From Geobacteraceae bacterium (GTDB lineage Bacteria > Desulfobacterota > Desulfuromonadia > Geobacterales > Pseudopelobacteraceae): DNA of 51,498 nucleotides. Below are positions 26,759 to 34,583 of this stretch, one piece after another. Numbering within the stretch: position 1 is the first letter of the stretch; each line of letters starts with the position of its first letter. The DNA is taken from assembly GCA_025355325.1 (NCBI GenBank), contig JANXZX010000221.1:1-51498 (forward strand), in the 5' to 3' direction. The notes beneath the pieces are model-generated. The model saw nothing but the letters and a program-made list of their open reading frames with translations. It ran no database searches and was not told where the DNA came from. The translations under genes were made by a program, and so were the position numbers.

Positions 26759-27964
26759 ATGTCCGTAGCAACTATTGAAGAAGCAATTGAAGATATCCGT
26801 CAGGGAAAAATGGTCATCCTGGTCGATGATGAAGATCGTGAAAACGAAGGAGATTTGACGCTGGCGGCTGAAGCGGCCACTCCGGAGAACATCAATTTCA
26901 TGGCAAAATATGGCCGGGGCCTGATCTGCCTGACACTGACGCCGGAAAAATGTGATCAACTGGGGCTGCGCCCGATGGTGCGCGACAACACCTCCCCTTT
27001 TGAAACCGCATTTACGATATCCATCGAGGCCAAACATGGCGTAACCACAGGTATCTCGGCTGCTGACCGGGCTCACACGATTGTAACCGCAGTTGCCGAT
27101 GACGCCAGTTCCAATGACCTGGTCAGTCCCGGCCATATTTTCCCGCTCAGAGCCCGCAAAGGCGGCGTCCTTGTCCGTCTGGGACAGACTGAAGGTTCGG
27201 TTGATCTGGCGCGTCTGGCAGGCTTGAAACCGGCAGGCGTCATCTGCGAGATCATGAATGACGACGGCACCATGGCGCGCATGCCGGAGTTGAAGGTATT
27301 TGCCAAAGAACACAATATCAAAATCTGTACGATTGCCGATCTGGTGGCGTACCGGCTCAAGAACGAACGGCTGGTACGCACCGTAGCCGAAGCACACCTC
27401 CCCTCCTCATTTGGCGGTGAATGGCGGGCCATCGGCTTTGAAAACGAACTCGACCATCTGGAGCATATCGCCCTGGTAAAAGGGGATCTGAAAAAAGACC
27501 AGCCGGTGCTCGTCAGAGTTCATTCGGAATGTCTGACCGGCGATGTTCTCGGCAGTCAGCGCTGCGATTGCGGCGATCAGCTTCATCGTGCCATGGAACA
27601 AATTGCTGCGGAAGGATGCGGCGTCATACTGTATATGCGCCAGGAGGGGCGCGGCATTGGCCTGGTCAACAAGCTGAAGGCGTATGAGCTTCAGGATCAG
27701 GGGCGTGATACAGTGGAAGCAAATCTTGAGCTCGGCTTCAAAGCAGATCTGCGCGACTACGGAATCGGAGCCCAGATCCTGCTGGCACTTGGTATCACCA
27801 AGATTCGCCTGCTGACCAATAACCCGAAAAAATTGATCGGCCTGCAAGGCTACGGCATAGATATTGTCGAGCGAGTGGCAATAGAATCGGTACCGACTGA
27901 CAACAACCGGGACTATCTTGAAACCAAACGCAACAAGATGGGACACCTGTTGGGGAACCTGTAA
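26759..27964 (+). CDS. ribBA: Bifunctional DHBP synthase/GTP cyclohydrolase II RibBA
   Basis: This fusion makes both starting compounds of riboflavin: 3,4-dihydroxy-2-butanone 4-phosphate from ribulose 5-phosphate, and the pyrimidine from GTP. Residues about 1-200 are the RibB domain ([34 protein letters not shown]). Residues about 205-401 are RibA, with the zinc site [15 protein letters not shown] and [12 protein letters not shown]. All residues of both active sites that I can recognise are present. ribH, often next in such clusters, is missing here; queH follows with a 1-nt overlap. Confidence 0.97.
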   Translation: MSVATIEEAIEDIRQGKMVILVDDEDRENEGDLTLAAEAATPENINFMAKYGRGLICLTLTPEKCDQLGLRPMVRDNTSPFETAFTISIEAKHGVTTGISAADRAHTIVTAVADDASSNDLVSPGHIFPLRARKGGVLVRLGQTEGSVDLARLAGLKPAGVICEIMNDDGTMARMPELKVFAKEHNIKICTIADLVAYRLKNERLVRTVAEAHLPSSFGGEWRAIGFENELDHLEHIALVKGDLKKDQPVLVRVHSECLTGDVLGSQRCDCGDQLHRAMEQIAAEGCGVILYMRQEGRGIGLVNKLKAYELQDQGRDTVEANLELGFKADLRDYGIGAQILLALGITKIRLLTNNPKKLIGLQGYGIDIVERVAIESVPTDNNRDYLETKRNKMGHLLGNL

Positions 27965-28506
27965 TGAAAATCCTGCTGCACACCTGCTGCGGCCCCTGTG
28001 CCATTTTCCCGCTCCGGCAACTTCGGGTGGACGGGCATGAGGTGACCGGCTTCTTCTATAACCACAATATTCATCCCTATCAGGAGTATGTGAAACGGAG
28101 AGATACCGCCGTTCAAATGGCGGAGCAGCAGTCACTGCCGCTGATTATGCGGGATGATTATGATCTGGAGGGCTTTCTTGCCCAGGTTGCCGCCGAACCG
28201 GATACACGATGCAGCTATTGCTATGCGTCGCGTCTCCGGGCAACGGCTGAGGAGGCCGCCAGGGGAGGATTTGAGGCATTTACCGCTTCGCTGCTCTACA
28301 GCAGATACCAGAAGCATGATGAAATCAAATTATTAGGCGAGCAGATTGGCAGTGAATATGGTGTGGAATTCTTCTATCAGGACTTTCGCTCAGGATGGCA
28401 GGAAGGAATCCGGCTTTCTAAAGAACAGGGTCTGTACCGCCAGCAGTACTGCGGCTGTATTTACAGCGAGAAAGAGCGGTATCTGCCCAAAACAAAAGCG
28501 GCATGA
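27964..28506 (+). CDS. queH: Epoxyqueuosine reductase QueH
   Basis: QueH (formerly DUF208) reduces epoxyqueuosine to queuosine in tRNA wobble position 34, the role of QueG in other bacteria. The 180-residue protein has the defining Cys pairs: HTCCGPC at the N-terminus, RCSYCYASRL near 80, and YCGCIYS near the C-terminus, which hold an Fe-S cluster and iron in the family. TAATG overlap with ribBA shows translational coupling, although the pathways are unrelated. Confidence 0.93.
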   Translation: MKILLHTCCGPCAIFPLRQLRVDGHEVTGFFYNHNIHPYQEYVKRRDTAVQMAEQQSLPLIMRDDYDLEGFLAQVAAEPDTRCSYCYASRLRATAEEAARGGFEAFTASLLYSRYQKHDEIKLLGEQIGSEYGVEFFYQDFRSGWQEGIRLSKEQGLYRQQYCGCIYSEKERYLPKTKAA

Positions 28507-28718
28507 ACGGGATGGGACGCACCCTTATAATTCTGGGGCTCATTCTTCTTGTCGCCGGACTGCTTTTTTCCTTCGCACCAAAGCTTCTCACCTGGTTCGG
28601 CAGGCTGCCGGGCGATATTTCAATTAAACGGGAAAACTTCAACCTTTATTTTCCACTCACAAGCTGCCTGCTTCTCTCGGCTATCCTATCGTTAATCATG
28701 TGGCTGTTCAAAAAATAG
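28503..28718 (+). CDS. DUF2905 small membrane protein
   Basis: The 71-residue protein has two hydrophobic helices (about 7-30 and 50-68) around the conserved loop WFGRLPGDISIKRENF, the hallmark of DUF2905. Function unknown. ATGA overlap with queH. It closes the operon and is followed immediately by a terminator. Confidence 0.9.
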   Translation: MNGMGRTLIILGLILLVAGLLFSFAPKLLTWFGRLPGDISIKRENFNLYFPLTSCLLLSAILSLIMWLFKK

Positions 28719-28723
28719 ACAAC

Positions 28724-28753
28724 AAAAAAGCCCGTGTTGCCACGGGCTTTTTT
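28724..28753. terminator. Bidirectional intrinsic terminator
   Basis: AAAAAA-GCCCGTG-TTGC-CACGGGC-TTTTTT: a perfect 7-bp GC-rich stem with a 4-nt loop, T-run on both strands. It lies between the DUF2905 stop (28718) and the end of the convergent ferredoxin gene (28777). Confidence 0.95.
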
Positions 28754-28776
28754 GCGAACATTGTAAACAATGTCAA

Positions 28777-28944
28777 TTAGGCATGGATAGCGCTTACGGG
28801 GCAGGTATCTACGCATGCTCCGCAGTCGATGCAGGTATCGGCATCGATAACACGCTTAGAACCCTGCTCGCTGATTGAGTTAACAGGACAGGAATCCTCA
28901 CATGCTGCACAGTTTGTGCAATCATCAGTAATTGTATGGGCCAC
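28777..28944 (-). CDS. 2[4Fe-4S] ferredoxin
   Basis: This short gene encodes 55 residues. It starts at GTG 28944 (AHTITDDC) with GGAGGTG upstream and stops at TAA 28777. Two classical motifs, CTNCAACEDSCP and CIDCGACVDTCP, each give CxxCxxCxxxCP, so the protein carries two [4Fe-4S] clusters and is a clostridial-type low-potential electron carrier. Expected partners include pyruvate:ferredoxin oxidoreductase and nitrogenase; the neighbouring ackA fits acetate/pyruvate metabolism. It is transcribed alone, between a terminator and the ackA promoter region. Confidence 0.96.
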   Translation of the reverse strand: MAHTITDDCTNCAACEDSCPVNSISEQGSKRVIDADTCIDCGACVDTCPVSAIHA

Positions 28945-29192
28945 AATTTCACCTCCTTGTTAGATTAGCTCGCCAATCGGAAAGCGGAGTTTGATTTACC
29001 ACACCGTTTTTTAAATGTCCAGCAAAGAAATCTGCCGGTCGGCAAATCCTCCCGTATATATTTTGTTGAATTCATTTCTTGTTACGTGTATATATCAAAA
29101 ACAGTTTTATTCTAGCTAGTTATTTTAGTTTAGGTGTTATTTTTTTACTGATATTATAACCAAATAACCGTTTATTTTCGAAGGGGGTACAC

Positions 29193-30458
29193 ATGATTAT
29201 CATGGCACTAAACTGCGGCAGCTCATCGGTGAAATACCAGCTGTTCGACTGGCAAAAGATGGAGGTTGTCGCAAAAGGCATGGTAGAACGCGTTATTATA
29301 GGCGGATCGTTTATCATGCATGAGATTCCAGGCCGTGAAAATTATCATCACGAGCAGGACTGTGCCAATCATCAGGAAGCTATCGATCTGCTTATCAAAA
29401 CGGTTACGGACCCGGTTCACGGAGTACTGAAAAACGTCAATGAGATCTCGGCAGTTGGTCACCGGGTCGTCCATGGTGGTGAAAAGTTCACCTGTTCCGT
29501 CATGATCGACAAAAATGTGCTGGATGCCGTTAAAGAAGTACAGCATCTGGCTCCTCTCCATAATCCGCCTAACATTGAAGGAATTGAAGCAGCCCAGGCA
29601 TTAATGCCGACCGTCCCGCATGTTGCCATTTTTGACACGGCGTTTCACCAGACCATGCCGGAGCATGCCTATATCTATCCGCTCCCTTACGAGTGGTACG
29701 AGCAGCATCAGGTTCGCCGATACGGATTTCACGGCACGTCACACCTGTATGTCTCCAAGCGCGCAGCAGTACTGCTCGGCAAGAATCCGAAAGAGACCAA
29801 CATCGTCACAATGCACATCGGCAACGGCGTTTCACACTGCGCCATCAAAAATGGCGTATCGGTAGACACCACCATGGGTCTCACTCCGCTTGAAGGAGCG
29901 GTCATGGGTACCCGCTGCGGTGACATCGATCCCGCCATTCCGGCGTTCATGATGATGAAGACCAATCTCTCGGCAAAAGAAATAGACAGTATCCTTAACA
30001 AGAAGAGCGGTGTAATCGGCATTACCGGTCGCTTCACTGATCGCCGTGACGTCATAGAACACGCTGAGGCGGGTGACAAACGCTGCCAGCTGTCACTGGA
30101 TATTGAAGCATACCGCTTAAAAAAATACATCGGGGCATACATGGCTGCGGTCGGAAAACTTGATGCGGTCGTATTTACCGCCGGTGTCGGAGAAATGGGT
30201 GCAGCCATCCGTGAGAAAGCAATTGAAGGGCTTGAGCACATGGGCATCTTCCTTGACCGCGAGCGCAACAAAGGAGCCATGACCCGCAAACGGGAAACTC
30301 TGATCACCACCGACGACTCCCCGGTCAAAGTTTACGTAATCCCGACCGATGAAGAGCTGGTGTTCACAGAGGATGTCGTCGGAATTCTGAACGGCACCTA
30401 CACCGACCATATGCACTTCCAATATTCATTCGCAAAGCCTGAATTTGTCAGGAAATAA
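29193..30458 (+). CDS. ackA: Acetate kinase
   Basis: AckA interconverts acetate + ATP and acetyl phosphate + ADP, linking acetate use to acetyl-CoA. The 421-residue protein has both family signatures (ALNCGSSSVKYQLFDW; MGTRCGDIDPAIP) and active-site segments HRVVHGG, GFHGTSH and HIGNGVS. The start at ATG 29193 follows AAGGGGG. Monocistronic: pta is not adjacent. The 248-nt upstream gap to the ferredoxin start is AT-rich and must hold its promoter, but no convincing boxes were identified. A terminator follows at 30482-30518. Confidence 0.97.
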   Translation: MIIMALNCGSSSVKYQLFDWQKMEVVAKGMVERVIIGGSFIMHEIPGRENYHHEQDCANHQEAIDLLIKTVTDPVHGVLKNVNEISAVGHRVVHGGEKFTCSVMIDKNVLDAVKEVQHLAPLHNPPNIEGIEAAQALMPTVPHVAIFDTAFHQTMPEHAYIYPLPYEWYEQHQVRRYGFHGTSHLYVSKRAAVLLGKNPKETNIVTMHIGNGVSHCAIKNGVSVDTTMGLTPLEGAVMGTRCGDIDPAIPAFMMMKTNLSAKEIDSILNKKSGVIGITGRFTDRRDVIEHAEAGDKRCQLSLDIEAYRLKKYIGAYMAAVGKLDAVVFTAGVGEMGAAIREKAIEGLEHMGIFLDRERNKGAMTRKRETLITTDDSPVKVYVIPTDEELVFTEDVVGILNGTYTDHMHFQYSFAKPEFVRK

Positions 30459-30481
30459 GTGACGGATTCGTTATAGGATAA

Positions 30482-30518
30482 GCACAAAAAAGCCGGCGTC
30501 CTGCCGGTTTTTTTGTGC
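30482..30518. terminator. Bidirectional intrinsic terminator after ackA
   Basis: GCACAAAAAAGCCGG pairs with CCGGTTTTTTTGTGC around a short loop, giving a GC core with A/T tracts on both sides. It lies between ackA (+) and truD (-), which converge. Confidence 0.92.
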
Positions 30519-30540
30519 GAAAGCCACAGTAGTCAAGAGT

Positions 30541-31740
30541 TTAAAACGTCTTGGTTATCTCCCGAACCAGCGACGTCGCATACGACCCCTTCGGCAGCGC
30601 AAACTCAACCGTCACCATATCCCCGGAAGCGTTCCAGGAAAGATCCTCAACCGGTACCCGCAGCGGCCTCCGCTCCCCTTCCATGCGCAGAACTCCCGGC
30701 ACATCAAAACCAGAAAGAACCAATTCCGACTGCTCCAGAATTTCATTTTCCATTTCCAGCACCTCACCTTCCGGACGCTTCATTTTACAACCGAACATCG
30801 GACCGCTGGCTGATATTTCAAGCGCTGTCGCCCTTCCCTGCTCTGTTGCAGCATCTTCAACCAGAAAACAGGCGCCATTTACGTGCTTGCAGGCAAGATC
30901 GCCGGTAATTAGCTCGTCAATATGATCAATCCGGCGCGACACCACCTGATCGAACAGAAAAGATTGTGCTGCTGACAGATAAATTTTTTTCAGGCGTGGA
31001 TGGACTACAGAAAACGCCTTTTCGTACTCTCCCGGACGAGTAGCCAACCGCTGTAGTACGTCACGTTCACTGCGGCAATGACGCGGGAACAGGCAGAGCG
31101 CCTCATTAACATCCCCCTGTTGATATGCACGGATTGCGGCGGACCACTCTTCGTCCCGCACCAAAGCCGGATCGCCAATCAGACAGTCCACACAACCCCG
31201 CCAATCCCGCCGCAGCATGGCAGCACCGATCAGATGCGAATTCCCTTGCGCACCATAGCGCTGATAGCCAAAATAGTTCGGCACTCCCCGTTTTTCGAGA
31301 ACACCCAGAATTGCCGGAACCTGCCGGACGGAATCTTTCGAAACGCCGCGAATGACGATCTGAAAACGATTTCCCTTCAAATGCCCGATCTTAAGTTTAT
31401 TGGAGTGACGTGCTGCCGAAAGGACTCTGATATCATCCAACTGCAAAGAAAGGGCTTTCTCTACAGAAAGCCATTGAATAGAAATCGTCTGGCGCGTAAC
31501 GCCAACCGCATCCTTCATACCGGCATAGCCGATATCGCGCTCCGGCACCTTCAGGCTGCGAGCAATGCGGTTGATGGCTTCCAGGGTAGTTATGCCGCAT
31601 TTCTCGATCACCAGATAACAGTGTTCACCCGAACCGCAGGGAAGATAGGAAGGTATTTCCTCGACGAGAAAGTCGCCGGAAGCTTCTTTAATTGTTCCGC
31701 CGATGCCAGGCAGGTCAGATGTCAGATATGGATGTTCCAA
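30541..31740 (-). CDS. truD: tRNA pseudouridine(13) synthase TruD
   Basis: TruD makes pseudouridine at position 13 of tRNA. The 399-residue protein has the signature with the catalytic Asp, IGYAGMKDAVGVTRQ, the N-terminal KEASGDFLVEEIP strand, and PNYFGYQRYG. The start is TTG 31740 with GGGAG nine bases upstream; no ATG is better placed. It is 21 nt downstream of a hybrid kinase gene, so it may be co-transcribed with the signalling array by position only. Confidence 0.95.
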   Translation of the reverse strand: MEHPYLTSDLPGIGGTIKEASGDFLVEEIPSYLPCGSGEHCYLVIEKCGITTLEAINRIARSLKVPERDIGYAGMKDAVGVTRQTISIQWLSVEKALSLQLDDIRVLSAARHSNKLKIGHLKGNRFQIVIRGVSKDSVRQVPAILGVLEKRGVPNYFGYQRYGAQGNSHLIGAAMLRRDWRGCVDCLIGDPALVRDEEWSAAIRAYQQGDVNEALCLFPRHCRSERDVLQRLATRPGEYEKAFSVVHPRLKKIYLSAAQSFLFDQVVSRRIDHIDELITGDLACKHVNGACFLVEDAATEQGRATALEISASGPMFGCKMKRPEGEVLEMENEILEQSELVLSGFDVPGVLRMEGERRPLRVPVEDLSWNASGDMVTVEFALPKGSYATSLVREITKTF

Positions 31741-31761
31741 GTAAGTAATCTCCCTTTGTAA

Positions 31762-34068
31762 TCAGTCGGCCTTCTCAACCAGATTCAGCAGCATTTCGTA
31801 TTCCAGGTTCTTTGCCAAATCTTTGAGAACACTCCCGATAACCGGGGCAGTCACAGAGATCTTTTCAACCACCGCCATTGTTTGAGAGGTATCCAGAACA
31901 AGAACAGCACTGCGCAATTCGTTGAGCAGTTCGGGCGTCAATTCATTTTTCAGGCGTTGCGGAGAAAGTTTTTCACCGTCTATATGCTGTTTTTTATCTT
32001 CTTTCTCACTGCTATAGACATATTCAAGCCCGAGGTTCCGTGCCATCATCTCGTAGATCTGGTACTCACGAAATGGCTTGCTGAGAAAATCATCAAACCC
32101 CGCCGTCATAATCGACTCGCGATCCTCCAACATGCCACTGGCGGTCAGGGCGGCTATGATTATGGAACGGCCCCATTCGCTCCCCTTGATCAGTCTGGTG
32201 GCTTCCATACCGTCCATCAACTGCATACGGACATCCATCCAGATAAAATGGGGGCGCCATTCTTCCGCTATATCATAAGCTTCCCGACCGTTAACCGCCT
32301 CCCGCACATCGAAGCCAACCATTGTCAGAAACCGCACCAGCAGGATACGACTGTCAGAAATATCTTCCGCAACCAGAACGCGCGGCACAGCCTGCCCCGG
32401 AGCAAGACCAGCCACCTGTTGCCAATGCATATCTTTTTTCAGGGCAGCCTCATCTTTTTCCAAAATAGCAATATCAAGTTTGAACACGCTTCCTTCGTCC
32501 AAATCACTGAACACGGTTATGTCACCACCCAGCATCCTGGCATACTTCCTGCTGATCGTCATTCCGAGGCCGGTACCACCGGTAGCAATTTTACCGCTGG
32601 CAGTCTGTTCAAACGCCTGAAACACCTTCTCAAACTCTTCCCGGGCAATACCTGGCCCGGTATCCGCTACTTCAATCAGCAGACGCCTGTCACCCTGTAT
32701 TCCATCTCTAATTGAAGTCCGTATGACAACGCCACCCTCTGTTGTAAATTTAACCGCATTTCCTACCATATTGATTAAAATCTGACGCAGTTTCCCCTGA
32801 TCCGTCTCCACACAATCGGGCAGTTCATCAATCCCGACCAGGCTGAGCTGCAGATTCTTTGCCTCCGCTTTAAGCCGGAACATGCTATGGACATCACAGA
32901 TCATGGACTTGATATCGAAACACATCGGCACGGCAGAGACGCGATCAGCCTCGATGCGGGAAATCTCCAGCACATCGTTTATCAAAAGCAGCAGATGTTC
33001 ACCGCTGCGGTTGATGGTGGCAAGATATTCCAGTTGTTCGGAGGTGATGGGCCGCTTTCTCAGCAGCAATTGCGAATAGCCCAGAATGGCGTTCAGCGGG
33101 GTGCGTAGTTCATGGCTCATATTGGCAAGAAACTCTGTTTTCGCCCGATTGGCTGCTTCTGCCGTCAACTTGGCCTCGCGCAGTTCAGCTTCTATTTTCT
33201 TGCGCTCGGTTATATCCACCATCATACCGAACATCGCTTCTAATTTGCCTTCTGCATCACGGACAGCCATAACCGAAAGATCAACCCATACCGTCTCTCT
33301 GTTCTTTGTCAGATAGCGTTTCTCAATTCGATATCCCTTCGATGTGCCGTTGATAATAGAATCGAAGTTAGTCATGGATATCAGGTCGTCATCGGGATGA
33401 GTAAGTCGGGAAATTGTCGTACTGGAAAGTTCTTCCGCTGAATACCCGACCATCCTGGCAAAACTGTCGTTGAACTCTTGCAGCTCTCCCTGCGTACCGA
33501 CAATGAGTATCCCGACATTGGTCCGTTCAAAGACACTGCGAAGGCGCGCATCCTTTTCCATAACCTCCTGCGTGCGTTCGGCCACCCGCTGTTCCAGTAT
33601 GCCGCTCAGCGCTTTGACCTGCTCAAGGGACGCATTCAACTCGTGGATCAGCGCATCCTTCTCTCGCTCCATGCGTTTTCGCTCCATGGAGTAGATCATT
33701 GAGCGCACAAGCACAGAATCGCTCACGTTCCCCTTGACATGGTACTCCTGCGCCCCCTCTTTAAGGGCATCCAGTCCGATCTGGCTGTCAATGTGACTGG
33801 TCAGCACCACAACGGGCAGATCGGGGAATCGCGTACGCACTGTTCGAAGTGTCTCAATGCCCACGCTATCGGCCAAACCAAGATCCAGAAGCAAGATGTC
33901 TGTATGGACCTGTTCGAGAATATTCAGGCCTTCGGAAAGACACTCTGCCAATTCCAGTGCAAACTTGTACGGTACATCCCGGCATCCGCCTATCATATCC
34001 TGCAACAGACAGACATCATCCGGATCGTCTTCGATCAGCAACACGTTGTATGTTTGCCAATCCATCAT
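31762..34068 (-). CDS. Hybrid histidine kinase REC-PAS-HisKA-HATPase-REC
   Basis: The 768-residue soluble protein starts at the first of two ATGs (AGGTG upstream). It has an N-terminal receiver with Asp62 in ILLLDLGLAD; a coiled coil; a PAS domain at about 185-290 (LRSVFERTNVGILIV); HisKA with His in [18 protein letters not shown]; HATPase ([25 protein letters not shown]); a second receiver with Asp in [13 protein letters not shown] and FLSKPFRE; and a helical tail of about 95 residues. The tail is shared with two other kinases in the window and has no His in an HPt position. The second receiver reads RMQLMDG where its paralogues have RMPVMDG. It follows a single receiver gene and precedes truD. 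Confidence 0.93.
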   Translation of the reverse strand: MMDWQTYNVLLIEDDPDDVCLLQDMIGGCRDVPYKFALELAECLSEGLNILEQVHTDILLLDLGLADSVGIETLRTVRTRFPDLPVVVLTSHIDSQIGLDALKEGAQEYHVKGNVSDSVLVRSMIYSMERKRMEREKDALIHELNASLEQVKALSGILEQRVAERTQEVMEKDARLRSVFERTNVGILIVGTQGELQEFNDSFARMVGYSAEELSSTTISRLTHPDDDLISMTNFDSIINGTSKGYRIEKRYLTKNRETVWVDLSVMAVRDAEGKLEAMFGMMVDITERKKIEAELREAKLTAEAANRAKTEFLANMSHELRTPLNAILGYSQLLLRKRPITSEQLEYLATINRSGEHLLLLINDVLEISRIEADRVSAVPMCFDIKSMICDVHSMFRLKAEAKNLQLSLVGIDELPDCVETDQGKLRQILINMVGNAVKFTTEGGVVIRTSIRDGIQGDRRLLIEVADTGPGIAREEFEKVFQAFEQTASGKIATGGTGLGMTISRKYARMLGGDITVFSDLDEGSVFKLDIAILEKDEAALKKDMHWQQVAGLAPGQAVPRVLVAEDISDSRILLVRFLTMVGFDVREAVNGREAYDIAEEWRPHFIWMDVRMQLMDGMEATRLIKGSEWGRSIIIAALTASGMLEDRESIMTAGFDDFLSKPFREYQIYEMMARNLGLEYVYSSEKEDKKQHIDGEKLSPQRLKNELTPELLNELRSAVLVLDTSQTMAVVEKISVTAPVIGSVLKDLAKNLEYEMLLNLVEKAD

Positions 34069-34119
34069 AATATCACCTGCCCCGAGTGTGATTAAAATCT
34101 GAACTAAAGCATTGCGCTA

Positions 34120-34569
34120 TCAAGAAGGAGGAAGCTTCACTATCTCGAACCAATATTCATCAAGCGCCTGGACAATTCTGATGAACTCCTTGAAATCGAC
34201 CGGCTTCTGGATAAACGAATTCACCCCGAGATTATAGGTGCGGATGATATCCTCGTCAGCCTTCGAAGTGGTCAGGATTACAACCGGGATCATGCGCAGA
34301 TCGGGATGGGCCTTGATCTCCTTAAGCGCTTCCCGGCCATCCTTGCGAGGCATGTTCAGGTCGAGCAGTATCAACGTGGGCCTGGGAGCACGTTCCGGAG
34401 ATGAAAACTGCTCCCGATGCAGCAGGTAATCCAACAGTTCCTCCCCGTCTTCCACCCTGTAGATATTAATGCGAATCCGGGACTCCTCGAAGGCCTCCTT
34501 GATCAGCAGGAAGTCGTCATTATCGTCATCGGCAATCAGCACATTCAGTTCTCTCATCGAATCGACCAT
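34120..34569 (-). CDS. Rcp1-like single-domain response regulator
   Basis: The 149-residue receiver has DDDNDDFLLIKEAF at the acidic pocket, phospho-acceptor Asp in LILLDLNMPRKDG, Thr in VILTTSK and Lys in FIQKPVDF. The long loop before the Asp strand (EQFSSPERAPRPT) and the C-terminal YWFEIVKLP are typical of the Rcp1 family that partners kinases with an ASHDLQEPLR H-box. The gene directly upstream (14-nt gap) encodes just such a kinase fused to a transporter, so they are a probable cognate pair. ATG 34569 with AAGGAGAG. Confidence 0.93.
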   Translation of the reverse strand: MVDSMRELNVLIADDDNDDFLLIKEAFEESRIRINIYRVEDGEELLDYLLHREQFSSPERAPRPTLILLDLNMPRKDGREALKEIKAHPDLRMIPVVILTTSKADEDIIRTYNLGVNSFIQKPVDFKEFIRIVQALDEYWFEIVKLPPS

Positions 34570-34583
34570 ACATTTCTCTCCTT

